A stretch of 64,000 nucleotides of DNA from Arthonia radiata (Eukaryota; Ascomycota; Arthoniomycetes; Arthoniales; Arthoniaceae). The stretch's first letter is position 1. Every line of letters starts with the position of its first letter. The notes below the pieces were generated by a model. The model had not been told where the DNA came from. It saw nothing but the letters and a program-made list of their open reading frames with translations, and did not search any database. Positions 35,535-46,826 of the stretch are shown one piece after another. Location: NCBI GenBank assembly GCA_002989075.1, contig PSQN01000007.1, forward strand, positions 1,182,206 through 1,246,205, read 5' to 3'. A program made the translations under genes and the position numbers.

Positions 35535-36552
35535 TTATTGATAAATAATTAATCTTCTTGCAGAGCCCGACAGTTCCGCGGGCTGGGCACCTGTGGTACT
35601 CTCTATCGTTGGGCTTCTGTTTTGTCCGCCATCCATCTCATACCGTTGCGCCTGCGGATCTAGCTCTGCAGGGGGACCAAGACCCGCGGGTCCCTCCTTT
35701 TCGTTGAGATGAGTCATCTCATTGCCGTCTTGTCCCAAGTCTGTTGCTCCTTTCTTTCGCCGCGATCGGTATTGGCGAAGGATAAAGAACACTCCGAGCA
35801 GCAATAGGAGAATGGCAGCAACGCCTCCGATGGCCGCGCCTGCTATCCCGCCGGTTGAGATCCCCTTATCGTTGCCGCTATTACCGGTGCCGTAAGAACT
35901 CGTTGCGGTCGTGATAATGAAACTGTCCGAGATACTTAGAGGTTGCGTTGAAGAGGACGATGCGGTCGCAATGGCTGTTTATCTCTTTGAGTATGTTTCC
36001 AGGTAGCAGAATGGGGATCGAAAGGAGGATACTTACTCGGCTTCGGCTGCTGGTTCATAGAAATAAGGTACGTCGAATCGTCCTGAAGGTGATACCCTGA
36101 GTCCGCACAAGCCACGCCGACCCGTCCAAATCGGAAAGCCTAGACGCGACGCAAGACGTAGATCAGCAACGGCTTCCGCGACACATGCTATGACTTTTAC
36201 TACCACATTTCGGCCGCCAGGCCTGAAGCCCGTTCAGATTGTCACGGGAGACACGTACCTGCTTGCCCGGCGCGCAGCAGAACCGGTCGTACAAGGTCCA
36301 ATCGCTGTCCGCACAGTACGGGCCATTGTTAACAATGGTCTGAGAGCAGTTCGCAGCGGTGTTGCAGCAATAGTTGGGCAACGGGCCGCCGGTGCCGTTT
36401 GGGCAAAAGGTGCCTCCGGGGCAACAGGCGTGCATGTGAGCGGCCGTCGAGCCGCAGTCGGCTTCGCCATAGGCGCAGGAGACGTTGCGGCGCGCGGCCC
36501 AGCCGGAGAGATCGGACTGAGTGGGTAGGGCGGACGATATACGGGATGGCAT
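35535..36552 (-). CDS. Cys-rich type I membrane protein, possible cell-surface sensor-like protein
   Basis: Three exons (36552-36259, 36139-36037, 35974-35535) give 278 residues; donors gtacgt and gtaagt and all phases fit. Residues ~24-98 form a Cys-rich outer domain (VSCAYGEADCGS, HACCPGGTFCPNGTGG, PNYCCNTAANCSQ, YDRFCCAPGKQ). Exon 2 adds FGRVGVACADSGYHLQ. A Ser/Thr-rich stalk follows. The membrane segment spans 176-198 (IAGAAIGGVAAILLLLLGVF), then RQYRSRRKK as stop-transfer and a polar cytosolic tail of about 70 residues. This is the layout of many fungal surface proteins with a glycosylated stalk. I see no signal peptide after the chosen ATG; an upstream exon could supply one. Function unknown. 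Confidence 0.68.
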
Positions 36553-39025
36553 TGGTGGATTGGCGACTGCTGAGGAAAGGTCTTGAGATGTTTGAGTGGA
36601 GAGAATAGACAGGCGAGGAAAAGTCGAGACAATTGAGAACGGATTTCAAGGAGCAATAGTTGCGTTCTGCAGAACAGCATTGGCAGCCGGTTCGGTGTTT
36701 GACGGTGTAATTTCAGACACGAATGAACCCATGGATATCCACACAGTCGACGTGGATTCGACAATAGAGATGCAGCAGCAATTACTACGACGAAAAATCG
36801 CAAAGATGGGTATGCGTGGGAGAACTCCTATACATAGGTTCAAGAAAGAGTACGCAAGACCAGTCATAGTAGAGTCAGGGAGTGTACGCTGGGCTCTCAT
36901 AGAAGACTGGGAAATATGCACTCTCCGGTGCGTATATGTCTGGCGAACCAGATGGAAGTATGCCATGGTTGGTCCAAGGGTTGCAGAGATCAGACAGTCA
37001 TTCGATACTACCGTCAGCCTGCAGGAGGACGAGCGCCAAGACCTGAGTAAGGAGCTCGTATTATGCCTATTATAGAAATTATTTATGCACTGGAGGGACG
37101 CGTCGTGCGCATTCTTGCCTACAGAAACTGTGCAAAAGCTTACGTCTATATCCATCTCTACCATCGGCGAAACTGATTCCACAGCACAAGGATTCGTCTG
37201 TCCCACGAAATTGCGCTGTAACCCTACAGCCCACCATTGCTATCAGATCATAACGATCTTGGATCTCGGCCACAGACAGCCTTTACGGACAAGACGAAAA
37301 GGACCAGCATGACCGATCAGCGGAGTCAGAGGCCGACACATGCCGTCAGCGGTCCGATAGCTTCGTTGTAACGACTTCCATCCTTCTTCGACACAGTTGA
37401 TGCGGGTGGTCAACATGCCGCAGAAAGAGTCAAGAGCATCAAAGTTGGCAGATATACATCAGACCTCGTTCAATCACAACGTGGCGGTAGCGTTGGCTAT
37501 TAGAAGAGTAAGACAAGAAAGATAGCGGGCTTCTTAGTAACACGACTTCGAAATATGGACGCCAAAGAGAACAGCGTGCTTTGGCGCCCACATCATATCC
37601 GTGAAGTATCACATTCGGCAAAAGTCACGGTGGCACCGGTGGTGAGCTTCTGTCGTACTATATGCGTCTTCTCCAGGCCATCAAGGCATCAATCGGGCCC
37701 AATGTTGTCCAGTTGTCCACATCCCCCAGGCTTCGCCAATGCTATCTCTATGACGCCTCACGGTCCTTTTGGAAAAAATGTTTGTGACTAGAATCGTTAG
37801 ACACTGTGCTTCTGGCTAAAAGGTTCTGATTTTGTCTCGAGTTAGCCTGGAAACTCGTTCGTGAAGCAGCAAGCTTGTGACGAAGTGTAGCACTAACATT
37901 CTTTTCCGGTTTGTCACCAGATGTTGCCTTCAGTTCGGCCTCCGAAAACGATGAAAATATTCCCCCACAGAGGTCGTTCCTCTTCTCTGCTAGGGTGCCA
38001 TCCTGGGCCGCGGCCGCAAGCTTGTCCGACTCACTCTTCTTGATATGAAGAGTGCTAAGCGTGGCCTCCAATATGGGCATGTCGAGCTTGCTTATGTTAA
38101 AAGGAAATGGTTTGGAATGTTATTGGAGAGATCTTAGGTTCTCCAAACAAGAAATGGTTCTCACTTTCACTGCAAAAGATGAGTATATTGGCAACTCTGT
38201 CCTTGCTGATTGTAAGCAGGTAACGACACGTAGCAGGTATCACCTAGCGTCTCTGTTCTCATGGAATGACGCATCGCATGGGAACCCCGCGGCGCGGATC
38301 TGACTAAATCCTTGTTGTGTCAGCTGAGTACCATGACGTGTCTTGGATTAAGGGCGGCACGCCCCTGCAACATTCCTGTCAAATTCCCAAATGGGCTTGC
38401 GATAGCTGGGTTTCGGGGCCGTAAGCCGCCAAAAACACGTGATGCTGACATTCCAGATCTATAATGCCGTGTCTCTTACTGAAATCCTTACATCTCGTTT
38501 GACGCGATGTCTGATGCTGAGACATAGATACGATACGCAGTCGCCACGTCTCTACTCGCTATGCAACGATCCGCTAGATCCTTCCACAGCTCTCTCTGTC
38601 TGCACACCGTCAATGCAGGCGCGTTCGTACTGGCGTAACTGTAGAGCAGAGCCAAGCCTGATCCCATGCGATGATACGGCCGGAATGGCTGCATTGGACG
38701 CGCTCAGGGCAGTGCGTTGCCAAACAATCGTCCGCACGCGTAAAAGCGCTGATATGTGGTCTGCGCTTCCAGCGCCTGACCGAGACATAATTCCATCGCT
38801 ATGGAGCAAGACAGATTGCAGTTCGCAGATGCTATCTGTATAGGGTAGACGTAGGTTGCTTGGGTCCCTCTCGAACGGTCAAACAATAAGCGAAGAAGTC
38901 CTCGAATAAAAGATCTCTCAGAGAATTCGTCTCTGCGTTCAGCTTCTATTCGTGAACATATCCCAGAGCACCTGTTGTGAATATCTGAACCAAACCGACG
39001 CAAAAGACTCCACAATAACATTGTA
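36553..39025. other. 2.5-kb gene-poor stretch
   Basis: Opposed open frames at 36596-37075 and 36646-37206 cover each other and lack motifs. A minus-strand frame at 37748-38080 starts with ATG and reads moderately protein-like (LEATLSTLHIKKSESDKLA), but it is only 110 codons and unsupported. Nothing else is seen. Confidence 0.4.
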
Positions 39026-40106
39026 ATGGCGGACAACGTCACCGCGATGGCGGACGACCTCACTTCGGCTCTTCAAACGCTCCCCAACAATTCGTCTCAA
39101 CTTCTTGAGGTCATGAAAGGTATCGGGAAGCGATGCGGAGACTGCGTTACGAAGGATGAATTCCACAACTTTACTAAACAAGCTACGGACGCAATCGCAA
39201 GGCTGGACAAGTTCATTGCCAGTGAGTGAATCTTTGTGCGGGTGATCCGCGCAGTCCTTCGTGAGCTGATCTAGAACACAAGGCCAGAAACTTGATAACT
39301 GGGCCACAGTGAGTTCAGAGGCCCCTCGCCCTGGGATTTGTGTTTTGTTGTCGATTTGTTGGCGCCTTGATGGCCGGTACCTGATGGCCGTTGCCGTGAG
39401 GTTCAGGCTAATCATTTCACAGTTCGTGAAGTACGCGGGCCAAGCCACCGTTATGCTAGCGTTAATTTCGGCGATCGTAGGCGTTCCGCTCTACATCCTC
39501 AGGGAGTCGAAATGGGTCAAAGGTATGCTCCGATACGCCGGCCTTGTTAAAGGCGACAAGCCAGGCGACGAGGAAGAGGCAAAGAAGCTCGCAGAGAAGG
39601 CAAAGGGTTCTCCCTTGGAGCAGGCCGCGCTGTTGGTCACCACAGGAATCGCAGAAGCAAAAGGCAACACAAAGGAGATAAAGAGACTTACGAAAATATG
39701 GAAGGAGCTGCTTAAGCAACAAGATCCACAAGAGGAAGCCAAGGAGGCGAAGAAAGAGAAGGCGGAAGGTAAGAAGTCGGGAGAGGACAACCGTTCGACC
39801 AAAACATCCTCAAGTGGGTCAGCATCTGAGGCAGAGTCGACCAAAAGCCGTTGGCGAGAAAGAATCAAGCTCGGAAAGTTGCCCAAGGGGTTGAAGAAGA
39901 GTAAGAAGGACGAGAAGGCAAGGGGCAGTGGATCTGAGTCAGATCACGCGGTGACTACGTCCTCGGGTACGGCCGAGGGTGCAAGCACTGGTCTTTCGAA
40001 AGGCGGTAGTAGGAAGCCAAATAGGAGGAACACGGGAAACAACAGTGCCTCGGCAGGCAAGCACGTTGGTGCAGCGGAAGCCAGTGGTGCTACTCTAGAC
40101 GAATAG
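39026..40106 (+). CDS. Single-membrane-segment orphan protein (C) with charged tail
   Basis: The best model has two exons, 39026-39221 and 39310-40106, giving 330 residues. The donor is gtgagt and the acceptor ccacag, in phase 1. Exon 1 codes a helical soluble part (MADDLTSALQTLPNNSSQLL, KDEFHNFTKQATDAIARLD). A membrane segment follows (residues ~109-128, QATVMLALISAIVGVPLYIL). Next come AEKAKGSPLEQAALLVTTGI and a long Lys/Glu/Ser-rich tail with SRWRERIKLGKLPKGLKK. The first 40 residues of exon 2 are less convincing, and a second small intron there is possible. No family is recognised. Topology, a soluble first exon and a phase-1 first intron are shared with the genes at 23.1 and 32.1 kb. Confidence 0.58.
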
Positions 40107-42221
40107 CCTTGTCGATTGCGGACGCGGTTTGTATGGGGTATCTTTCAATCCTCTGCTAGAGATTCACATTCTCGTTGAGGCATGGACACAGACGACACTG
40201 CTTTAGAATGACATATTGCCACACACTCACCTGTTGAACTAGAATCAAGCACGCGCTAGCCTTTTATTAAGCTACCGGCCCGTAGCTATGCGTCGACGAC
40301 TGCCTGAATCACAAAAAGGGTTGCGTTGTCATCATTATGCATGAAAGGCATTCGATAGAGATCAACCCGCAGGGCCATGATATTCATTGACCCAGGCGCA
40401 TCTGCTTCCGTATCGAGAAAACCATGCGGGCGTAACACCACCAGGAAGGACACGCGAGGGTATACGCATGACGAGTGTCCAACGATTACGCGACAAGGAA
40501 AGGGGCCCCGCCTGACACCATCAGGCCCCCAACATTCGAAAGCTACAAAGCGAGAGAGATGTCCTGATCCTTATCTTTGAGGCCAACTGGCGCTCGCATG
40601 GGACAGCACGTCGTCTGACCTGCGAAATCAGCCCCGCTTATGGCGCCAGCATCTCAACCGTCTTAGCACGTCCCATAGTGCCGCGCTGATACCGCCTTCC
40701 TCCCGCAGTGTTTCCCACTGCTTCGGGGAAATCCTCAAGGCTCACGCGTTTCAGAGTGTCGGGCGCGTCCCGTCCAGGCGAGACGGCGGATCGGCCAGCA
40801 GCCCACTTATCCACCGTGTGCCGTGCCCGCTACCGACGATATCCAATGACTTGCGGTTTCCGGCCACGTGAGCAGAGGAGAAGTTGCCATTTCACGTTCG
40901 CATCAAACAGCGGAGTTCAGATCTCACGCCATGGATATGCCGGACGTAGAGGTGGCCTTTTCTGAAGGCCATGTCCGCCATAGCTGTGCCAGGAAGCTCC
41001 AAGCACCCACATTTCCATCCAGAGGGAAGCGCAATATGCCAACTTGCGTTTTGACAGCAGTTTGGACAAGAACGTCGCTTGGAAATGAAGTTTGACGGAG
41101 AAGTCGTAGGATCGTGTTGCGAGCACCAGGGACCAAAAGAGAAAGTTGAGGGAGAAAGGCGCAGCATCTGCATTCATGGCGAGCCCAACGCCTTGATAGG
41201 CCTTTTGACCTTTGCCACCAAACTCCAGACGACTGCCCGGTGCCATTCAACATTCGATTTCTCATTCTTGTTTGACTTCTACATCTTGAGCTTGCCATTC
41301 CCCAAAATGCCGCCGGCGGTATACTCAGTATGTATATGTACGTCATTCGAAGTGTATAACGACTGTGGAGGAGACTTTGCAACGAGACAATTGTGGACAG
41401 TAGCCGACTCGGTATCCTCGAGTCCAGGTCGCGTCCCAAAATCGTACAACAGTGAGCCGTGATGCCTCCATTCAAGATGAAGAGGCCGCGCATGCCTCTT
41501 GAGTAAGCTTGGCCTACTGGAAAATCTCCACACCTGCCTCTAAGCAGTTCTAAGTAACAAGTGCCTATACCATAACATGCACGGACGCGGCCACACGCAT
41601 TACAACGTATTGCATAGGGACAGGACTTGATGCCATTGAATGCTGACTGGATAGGTCGGAACGTATCACTGCCACGGTATCGCACCACGAGAGCACAGCC
41701 TTCTGGAATGTGTGACCGAGGAAACATGGCATTTCCCCGCTCAGGATGTTGCAAAATCAATTTCTGTCAGGATACTATAGAAAGAGGATGAGACGACTGC
41801 TGGGAGGATGGGAAGATCACTGAAGACGACAGGGACGAGGCATTTGCTGAACAGGAAGACTTTACACAAGTGTTCGCGTCTACGCGCTCATATCCAACAT
41901 AGCTGCAAAGACTGACATCTTTATGAACAGCCAAGTCTACTTGCTTGACCTATGGGTAATAGTTGCCGCAGCGCTTTATACCTTGAACAACCCGCAACAG
42001 CATTGACCTTTTGCCGCCGGCTTCATTACCTTCCACCTGAAACATGGGTCTACATTCGAATATCACAATGAATAGTAGATAGCTCATCATTGCAGCAGCT
42101 CCCATGTTGTACGATGGCTGTCATCAACCCTTACTCGAAATATGCATATATATAAGAATACCACAATCAACGTCAGATAACCCATCACTGCAGCAACTCC
42201 CGTGTTGGACAACCGCTCCCC
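40107..42221. other. 2.1-kb gene-poor stretch
   Basis: A 278-codon minus frame (40924-41760) and a 127-codon plus frame (41079-41462) overlap head on. Neither has a domain, and the longer one is rich in Cys, Arg and Ser, as chance frames often are. Nothing is supported. Confidence 0.4.
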
Positions 42222-43632
42222 TCAATCCTTTGCGGCCGGCTTGAACATTGCGAACAGCGTCGTCTGGCGCTTCCCGTCCACCGCCTTCATCTTCCCGTGC
42301 TGTCTCCAGAACATATTGCAAGCCGTACAAAGGGCCTTTCCACAGAATGACCTTGCTCCAATGTTGTTGGTGTATTTGTTCTTTTCCTTGCAATGATCAC
42401 AGCGAAGCGTGCCGTCCTTCTTTCCGGCAACCACGCGCTGTTTGCACTTGTTCAGGGTAGCTTTGTCGGCCTGGGGCTTCAGCCATTCGCTCGAAGGCCT
42501 GGAATCCTCCTTCCTGTACCACCACCGCTTGCACGCCGCGCATAGCCATTGCTCCGTCTCGACTGTCTTCTCAAGATGATCCACCTTGCTGATGAACTTC
42601 CTCCCACACGGCCGCTTTTTGCCTTCCGCTTCTGCCTCCCTCACATTTGGCACCTTCTCAGGGCAGTTGTCACAACACAACTTATCCCCGTCTGCCTCCG
42701 TCATCTCTGTCATGCGATCGTCCAGTCGCTGCGAGGCCAGGAAGTCTTCACTTGGGTCCTCTCCGGTTCTCCTAATCGCGCCCATACAAGATGCACACAC
42801 AAGCACTTCTCTCGTTGGATGGCTTATAAAGCCAAGGTTGTCGGAGCGAGAGTCCTTGGAAGAGCAGAATGCGCACTCGGGCTCGCCATCCGCGTTCGCT
42901 TTAAGCGTACGTGTACGCGACATGCGCTCCGACTTCTCTCTACGAAGAGCGACCTGGGTTTCAGTCGGAAGTGCGCCAGTGTTTCGGAGTGAGTCGTAAC
43001 AGTTGAAACAGATGAGTGGGCCTAGAGGGTCACCTGGGTCTAGCGCAACTCGTTTTGACGGCAGCGCCAGCTCATCACACACTTCATTCGCGCAGGCAAC
43101 CGCTTTGTGGGAGCGTGTATTCGTGAAACCTTGCTTCAACGGCCATGCCGAGTTCAAGTCGTTCTATGGCTGTGATCCGGTTATAGCGTGCTCGCGCACT
43201 TGGGCGAACAATTCAGCGGTGGCGAGGGAGTCGTAGGGACGGTCCTGGCCATATCTGAGTGCACTGGACTGGTATGTGCCTAAGATGGCCATTGCTACAG
43301 CCTCGTAGATGACTTAGATACCCTGTTGGGCAAGGCTGTTCAAGCTCAGCAATAACGGAGAAGTCGGTCTTCGCGCCTGTGCGTGAGGCGAAGGCGTAGA
43401 AGCGACTCCAGGTGCGGCCTTGGCGTTTGGCCGCTGCGCGAATGTTGGATCGGTGCCTCTGGATCCTTTTCCCTCTCTTGCCCGTGGAGCCGGTGTAGCT
43501 TTCCAGCACACTCTATACCTCACCCTCGAAGCTCACTTGTCCAGTAGCTCTAGCAGCGTACACAAGAGCTGTCCTGTTGTGCTTGGTGACCTTCTTCAGT
43601 TTGTCAAAGTCATCAGCCTTCTTGTGACCCAT
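42222..43632 (-). CDS. Protein with repeated GATA-like Cys clusters
   Basis: The large last exon (43133-42222) has no ATG near its start, so I searched upstream. The chain 43632-43519, 43458-43322, 43263-43200, 43133-42222 keeps phase throughout, with introns of 60, 58 and 66 bp, and gives 408 residues. It starts MGHKKADDFDKLKKVTKHN. The last exon has several Cys pairs spaced as in GATA fingers: VACANEVC with LICFNC, PECAFC with LVCASC, LCCDNC with LCAACKRWWY, and LRCDHC with ALCTACNMFWRQHGKMK. The last pair is closest to the classical GATA 'LCNACGLYWKKHG'. These may bind DNA or proteins; some loops have unusual lengths. Alternatively the 5' exons are a separate gene stopping at the TAG after GSQP. 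The clusters are plain; the full model is inferred. Confidence 0.55.
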
Positions 43633-44340
43633 TTTTCGCCCTTATCTTCGTCCACAAATTGTTGTTTTCAGCGTTGCAACCTTTCATTGTGGCTCGCCGT
43701 AGGCTGCAAGTTATATAGTCCTTATGCCATTGTGTATGCCCGCGTTTGTCTCTTTCAGCGAGATCGTGGCGTGAAAGTGACCGATGCTGTTATGCCTCGT
43801 ATGCTTTTTTCCTCGCGCCGACAAGACTGACCCTCCTTCTGACCGTGACACCATGTTCCAGCCACTCCTCACTGACATACGGCACCTTCGCCGAGATAGT
43901 TTCCCTCGTTCTTCGCATCAGACATGATATTGGTGGTATCTACTGTTGTCTGCCCGAAATCTAGCAAGTATGGTTCATGCGGCGTATGACATGTAAACAG
44001 GATGTTTTCGATCGAAAGGGCATCGTGTACTTCGGAAACAGACATGGCCCATCGAGGGATTGTTGCTCATTAACACCCACCGCTTGCACAATATGGGCGG
44101 CGTTGTGCGTATGCGCGCGTGTTTTGAACTATGAACGCAAGAAGGCAGGTGGTGATAGAGCACGCCGCCTAATTTTCCCCATCACCCCATCAACAATGAA
44201 GTCCATCCCAAAGTCTTTCACCGGCATCACGCTAGCAACTCTCATCCACTACCATTGCTTCGGAAACTTCTCACCATAGCCATCCTCGTAGGCCGTTAAT
44301 ACCTCTTTACCACCGCCTTTCCGCACCCCCGCCCCTCCAA
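43633..44340. other. Intergenic; no gene seen
   Basis: About 700 bp upstream of the GATA-like gene. Short frames only; it should hold that gene's promoter. Confidence 0.45.
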
Positions 44341-44347
44341 CCTTGCT

Positions 44348-45070
44348 CAGCGCGCACCCGAGGACTTATGCTTTAACTTCTCATGCGGCATCTTCACTTG
44401 CTTCAACAACGTTGCCGCGCTAGGTCGGTCCGATGCTTACTAAGTAGCGGCATCCTCAATGTAACGGGCCAGGCAGTTAAAGATATCGCCTCTCGCCGAA
44501 TTTGGCACGGGGCTTAGGCGTACCATGAGCCTCGCCCACGCATTCTGGCTGTCCCCCTTTCTGTCCCTTCCAGCGTCGCTCAGCGCGCACCCGAGGACTT
44601 ATGCTTCAACTCCATATCCTCCCAAGCGAGGTCTTCACTCGCTTGAACAACGTTGCCGCGCTGGGTCGGTCTAAAGCTCTCTAAGCAGCGGCCTCCTCGA
44701 TATAGCGAGCCAGGCGGTTAAAGATATCGCCTCTTGCTAAATTTGGTACGGGGCTTGGGCGCACTATAACCCGCGACTACTGTCCTTCGCTTTCTCTAGG
44801 CTAGACTTTCTCGCCGTGTAGCCATTTTGATGCGAAGGTAATACCGATGCCTCGAGTCCCTCACCCGCTTCAACAACGTCGCCGCGCTCGGCCGGTCTGA
44901 ACCTCGCCAAGCAGCGGCCTCCTCGATGTGGCGAGCCAGGCGATTGAAGATATCGCCTCTCGCCGAATTTGGCACGAGGCTTGGGCGCACCATGAACCGC
45001 GACCAGTGTCCTTGGCTTTTTCCAGGGGACACTTTCTCGCCGAGTAGCCAATTTGACGCGAAGGTGATCC
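44348..45070. repeat. Tandem array of ~3 diverged copies (226-241 bp period) of a kinase-gene 3' end
   Basis: The motif agatatcgcc with its flanks recurs near 44481, 44722 and 44948. cagcgcgcacccgaggactt starts at 44348 and again at 44581. The 3' part shared by copies 2 and 3 also includes the segment ending near 44845 and 45068. The copies differ at many positions, so the duplication is not recent. Only the right-most copy continues into the kinase-like reading frame on the minus strand. Confidence 0.8.
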
Positions 45071-46097
45071 CAATGCCCCATATGTCCACGCCGCGGTCGT
45101 ATGCTGGCGGGGGAGAAAGGCCCGCTCGGCCGCGGCCTGTGGCGCCACCATGCCTTCACCGCTGGGGCCTGAAACTCGTACTCGCCCGCCCTTCCCGCGG
45201 TGGCGGTGGTCTCATTCGTCACTCGCTGCAAGCCCAGTAGAACCGCGTAGAACTGAAAGCCGTCAAGGTAGTACATGACGGTGTCGGGCCCGACCTCCAA
45301 ATGTACAAGCCCGTGGCCATGCAAGAAGTCCAACCCCGCCACAACGTCCTTCAGCATCTTCAAGCCATGCTCCGCTGCCCCTAGATCTGGGCCCCCGCCC
45401 GGCGGTGGGATCATGGAGAACATGCGTAAAGGCTGATGGATGGCAGGCAGGCAAATCATCAAGCGCCAGTCCCCATCGTCATCAAGTGTAGCTGTGTCGA
45501 CGTAGTGGGGAAGGCCCGGTGCTCTCTAAATACGTTGGTCAGCTCATACTCGAAGACACCGGAGCATCACATTTACCTCGTCACGGAAGAGTTTGGGCCA
45601 AGCTACCTCCTTGTCAAACCTCCCTTTCGACTCCTTCCGCACATAGCTCCTGCCAATCATGGTGAGCAACTGTAGACTGGCGTGGCCAGGGCGGGTATTG
45701 TATCCCTTGTGCACGTAGCCAGGGCCGACGGGGAAGCTGTCCCGGCAGTACTGGAAGACGCCCGCGCTCAGTTTCGCTGGGACCGACGATACGCTGGCTG
45801 CGGGATAGGCGACATGTAGGCCGAGTAGGGTCTTCACTCGTTGCTTGTACTTCGTGCTGTCCGAGAAATCCAGGTACTCGAAGGGGTATTCTCGTGTCTC
45901 AATGGTAATGAAGGTCTTCCGTGCTAACATCACGCCAGACCCTTTTGGCAGAGGGGTCAGTTTGCTAAGCGCAGCGCCGGTCAGGACGTCGGGGCCTCGA
46001 GACTGGAGCGCCATCAGAGCCACTGAACCCTGCATACGGAGGTAAAGACGCACACGCTTGTCAAGCGAAGTAAAATCTTTCGCTCAGCTTGCTCCAT
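44796..46097 (-). pseudogene. Broken protein-kinase-like gene
   Basis: Read on the minus strand, the N-terminal part (from 46035) gives LLTMIGRSYVRKESKGRF and FDKEVAWPKLFRDE. An intron of 51 bp (gtaaat...ctgac...tttag) joins this to APGLPHYVDTATLDDDGDWR and then the kinase core: LKDVVAGLDFLHGHGLVHLE in place of the usual HRD loop. The C-lobe (AYDRGVDIWGIGITFASNW, ...RPSAATLLKRVRDS) lies in another frame; the shift occurs at a C run near 45107-45112. The most natural start (ATG 46097) is also out of frame with what follows. The catalytic loop lacks the HRD Asp and I see no DFG, so even an intact ancestor may have been a pseudokinase. The 3' end is repeated in tandem. It is most likely a decayed member of a fungal kinase family. 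Confidence 0.65.
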
Positions 46098-46150
46098 CAC
46101 GATCTCATCTTCACCGTCATCCCCATATGCCATCCGATCCCAAGGCCTTT

Positions 46151-46255
46151 AGATCGAGGAGGGCGGTCTTCAGATCGACGAGGGCGGTCTTCAGATCGAC
46201 GAGGGCGGTCTTCAGATCGAGGAGGCCGGTCTTCAGATCGACGAGGGCCGTCCAA
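46151..46255. repeat. Minisatellite, 5 copies of 21 bp
   Basis: Five nearly identical 21-base units (agatcgacgagggcggtctt plus c) stand head to tail; units differ by one or two bases, and the last is most diverged. It lies just upstream of the broken kinase-like gene. It could be translated in two frames as Arg-rich repeats, but no gene is supported. Confidence 0.85.
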
Positions 46256-46715
46256 GTCCAGCACCCAATGCCCCGCGTATTTTCCTGTAATATCAAAACA
46301 TCAGCACATCATCTTCTAGACTAAAAGCGGCTTCAGAACATTGTGTGGACAACAGGACTTACAGGGCCATTGGACCAATCGACATTCATGTACTGACGGC
46401 ACTGTCAATGCAAGCAGGGATCGGCGTCGAAAGTTTCCGCGGCGCGGCGTGGCTTTGTTTACTGGAGTGGGGAGCGCGAACGCGGCCGGAAAGTTGTTGT
46501 TCGGACTGGGATGGCCGCGCACTTGGGCGTGGTAGCGACGGCGTCGTGTGGAGGGAAGCCGCGGTCGAGCGCAGTCGGCTGGTGCGTATCCGGGATTATT
46601 GGGATTACCGCCTTGGAATGATCAAGTAGTCCGTCGAAAGGGCGTGTCGGGATTGAGCGTTGATGTTCACATACCTTGTTATCCTATCTAAGATTTTTGA
46701 GCCTAGTAGTGTATC

Positions 46716-46826
46716 AACAGCGGAAGGGACTCTCCATTCCACCAGTCTATGAACAGCGGAAGAAGCTCCTTCATTCCACCAGTCTGTTAGCAGCGGAAGG
46801 AGCTCTCCAATGCACATCGGTCTACG
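46716..46826. repeat. Minisatellite, ~3 copies of 36-37 bp
   Basis: Units beginning acagcggaag and carrying ctccattccaccagtct recur with starts near 46718, 46754 and 46791. The third copy is the most diverged. Non-coding. Confidence 0.65.

Noticed and set aside
36596-37206. Opposed frames of 159 and 186 codons
   Set aside because: They cover each other, lack any motif and look like chance openings.
40924-41760. 278-codon minus-strand frame
   Set aside because: No recognisable segment; Arg/Cys/Ser-rich composition typical of a chance frame, and it is overlapped by a plus-strand frame.
32902-42221. Transposon, LTR element or viral fossil in the empty stretches
   Set aside because: I looked for reverse transcriptase, transposase, integrase and capsid-like motifs and for terminal repeats and saw none; a repeat search could still find degraded copies.
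45107-45190. An intron to restore the frame of the kinase-like gene
   Set aside because: The possible donor gtgaag and acceptor gccag leave different phases, so a true frame break is more likely.
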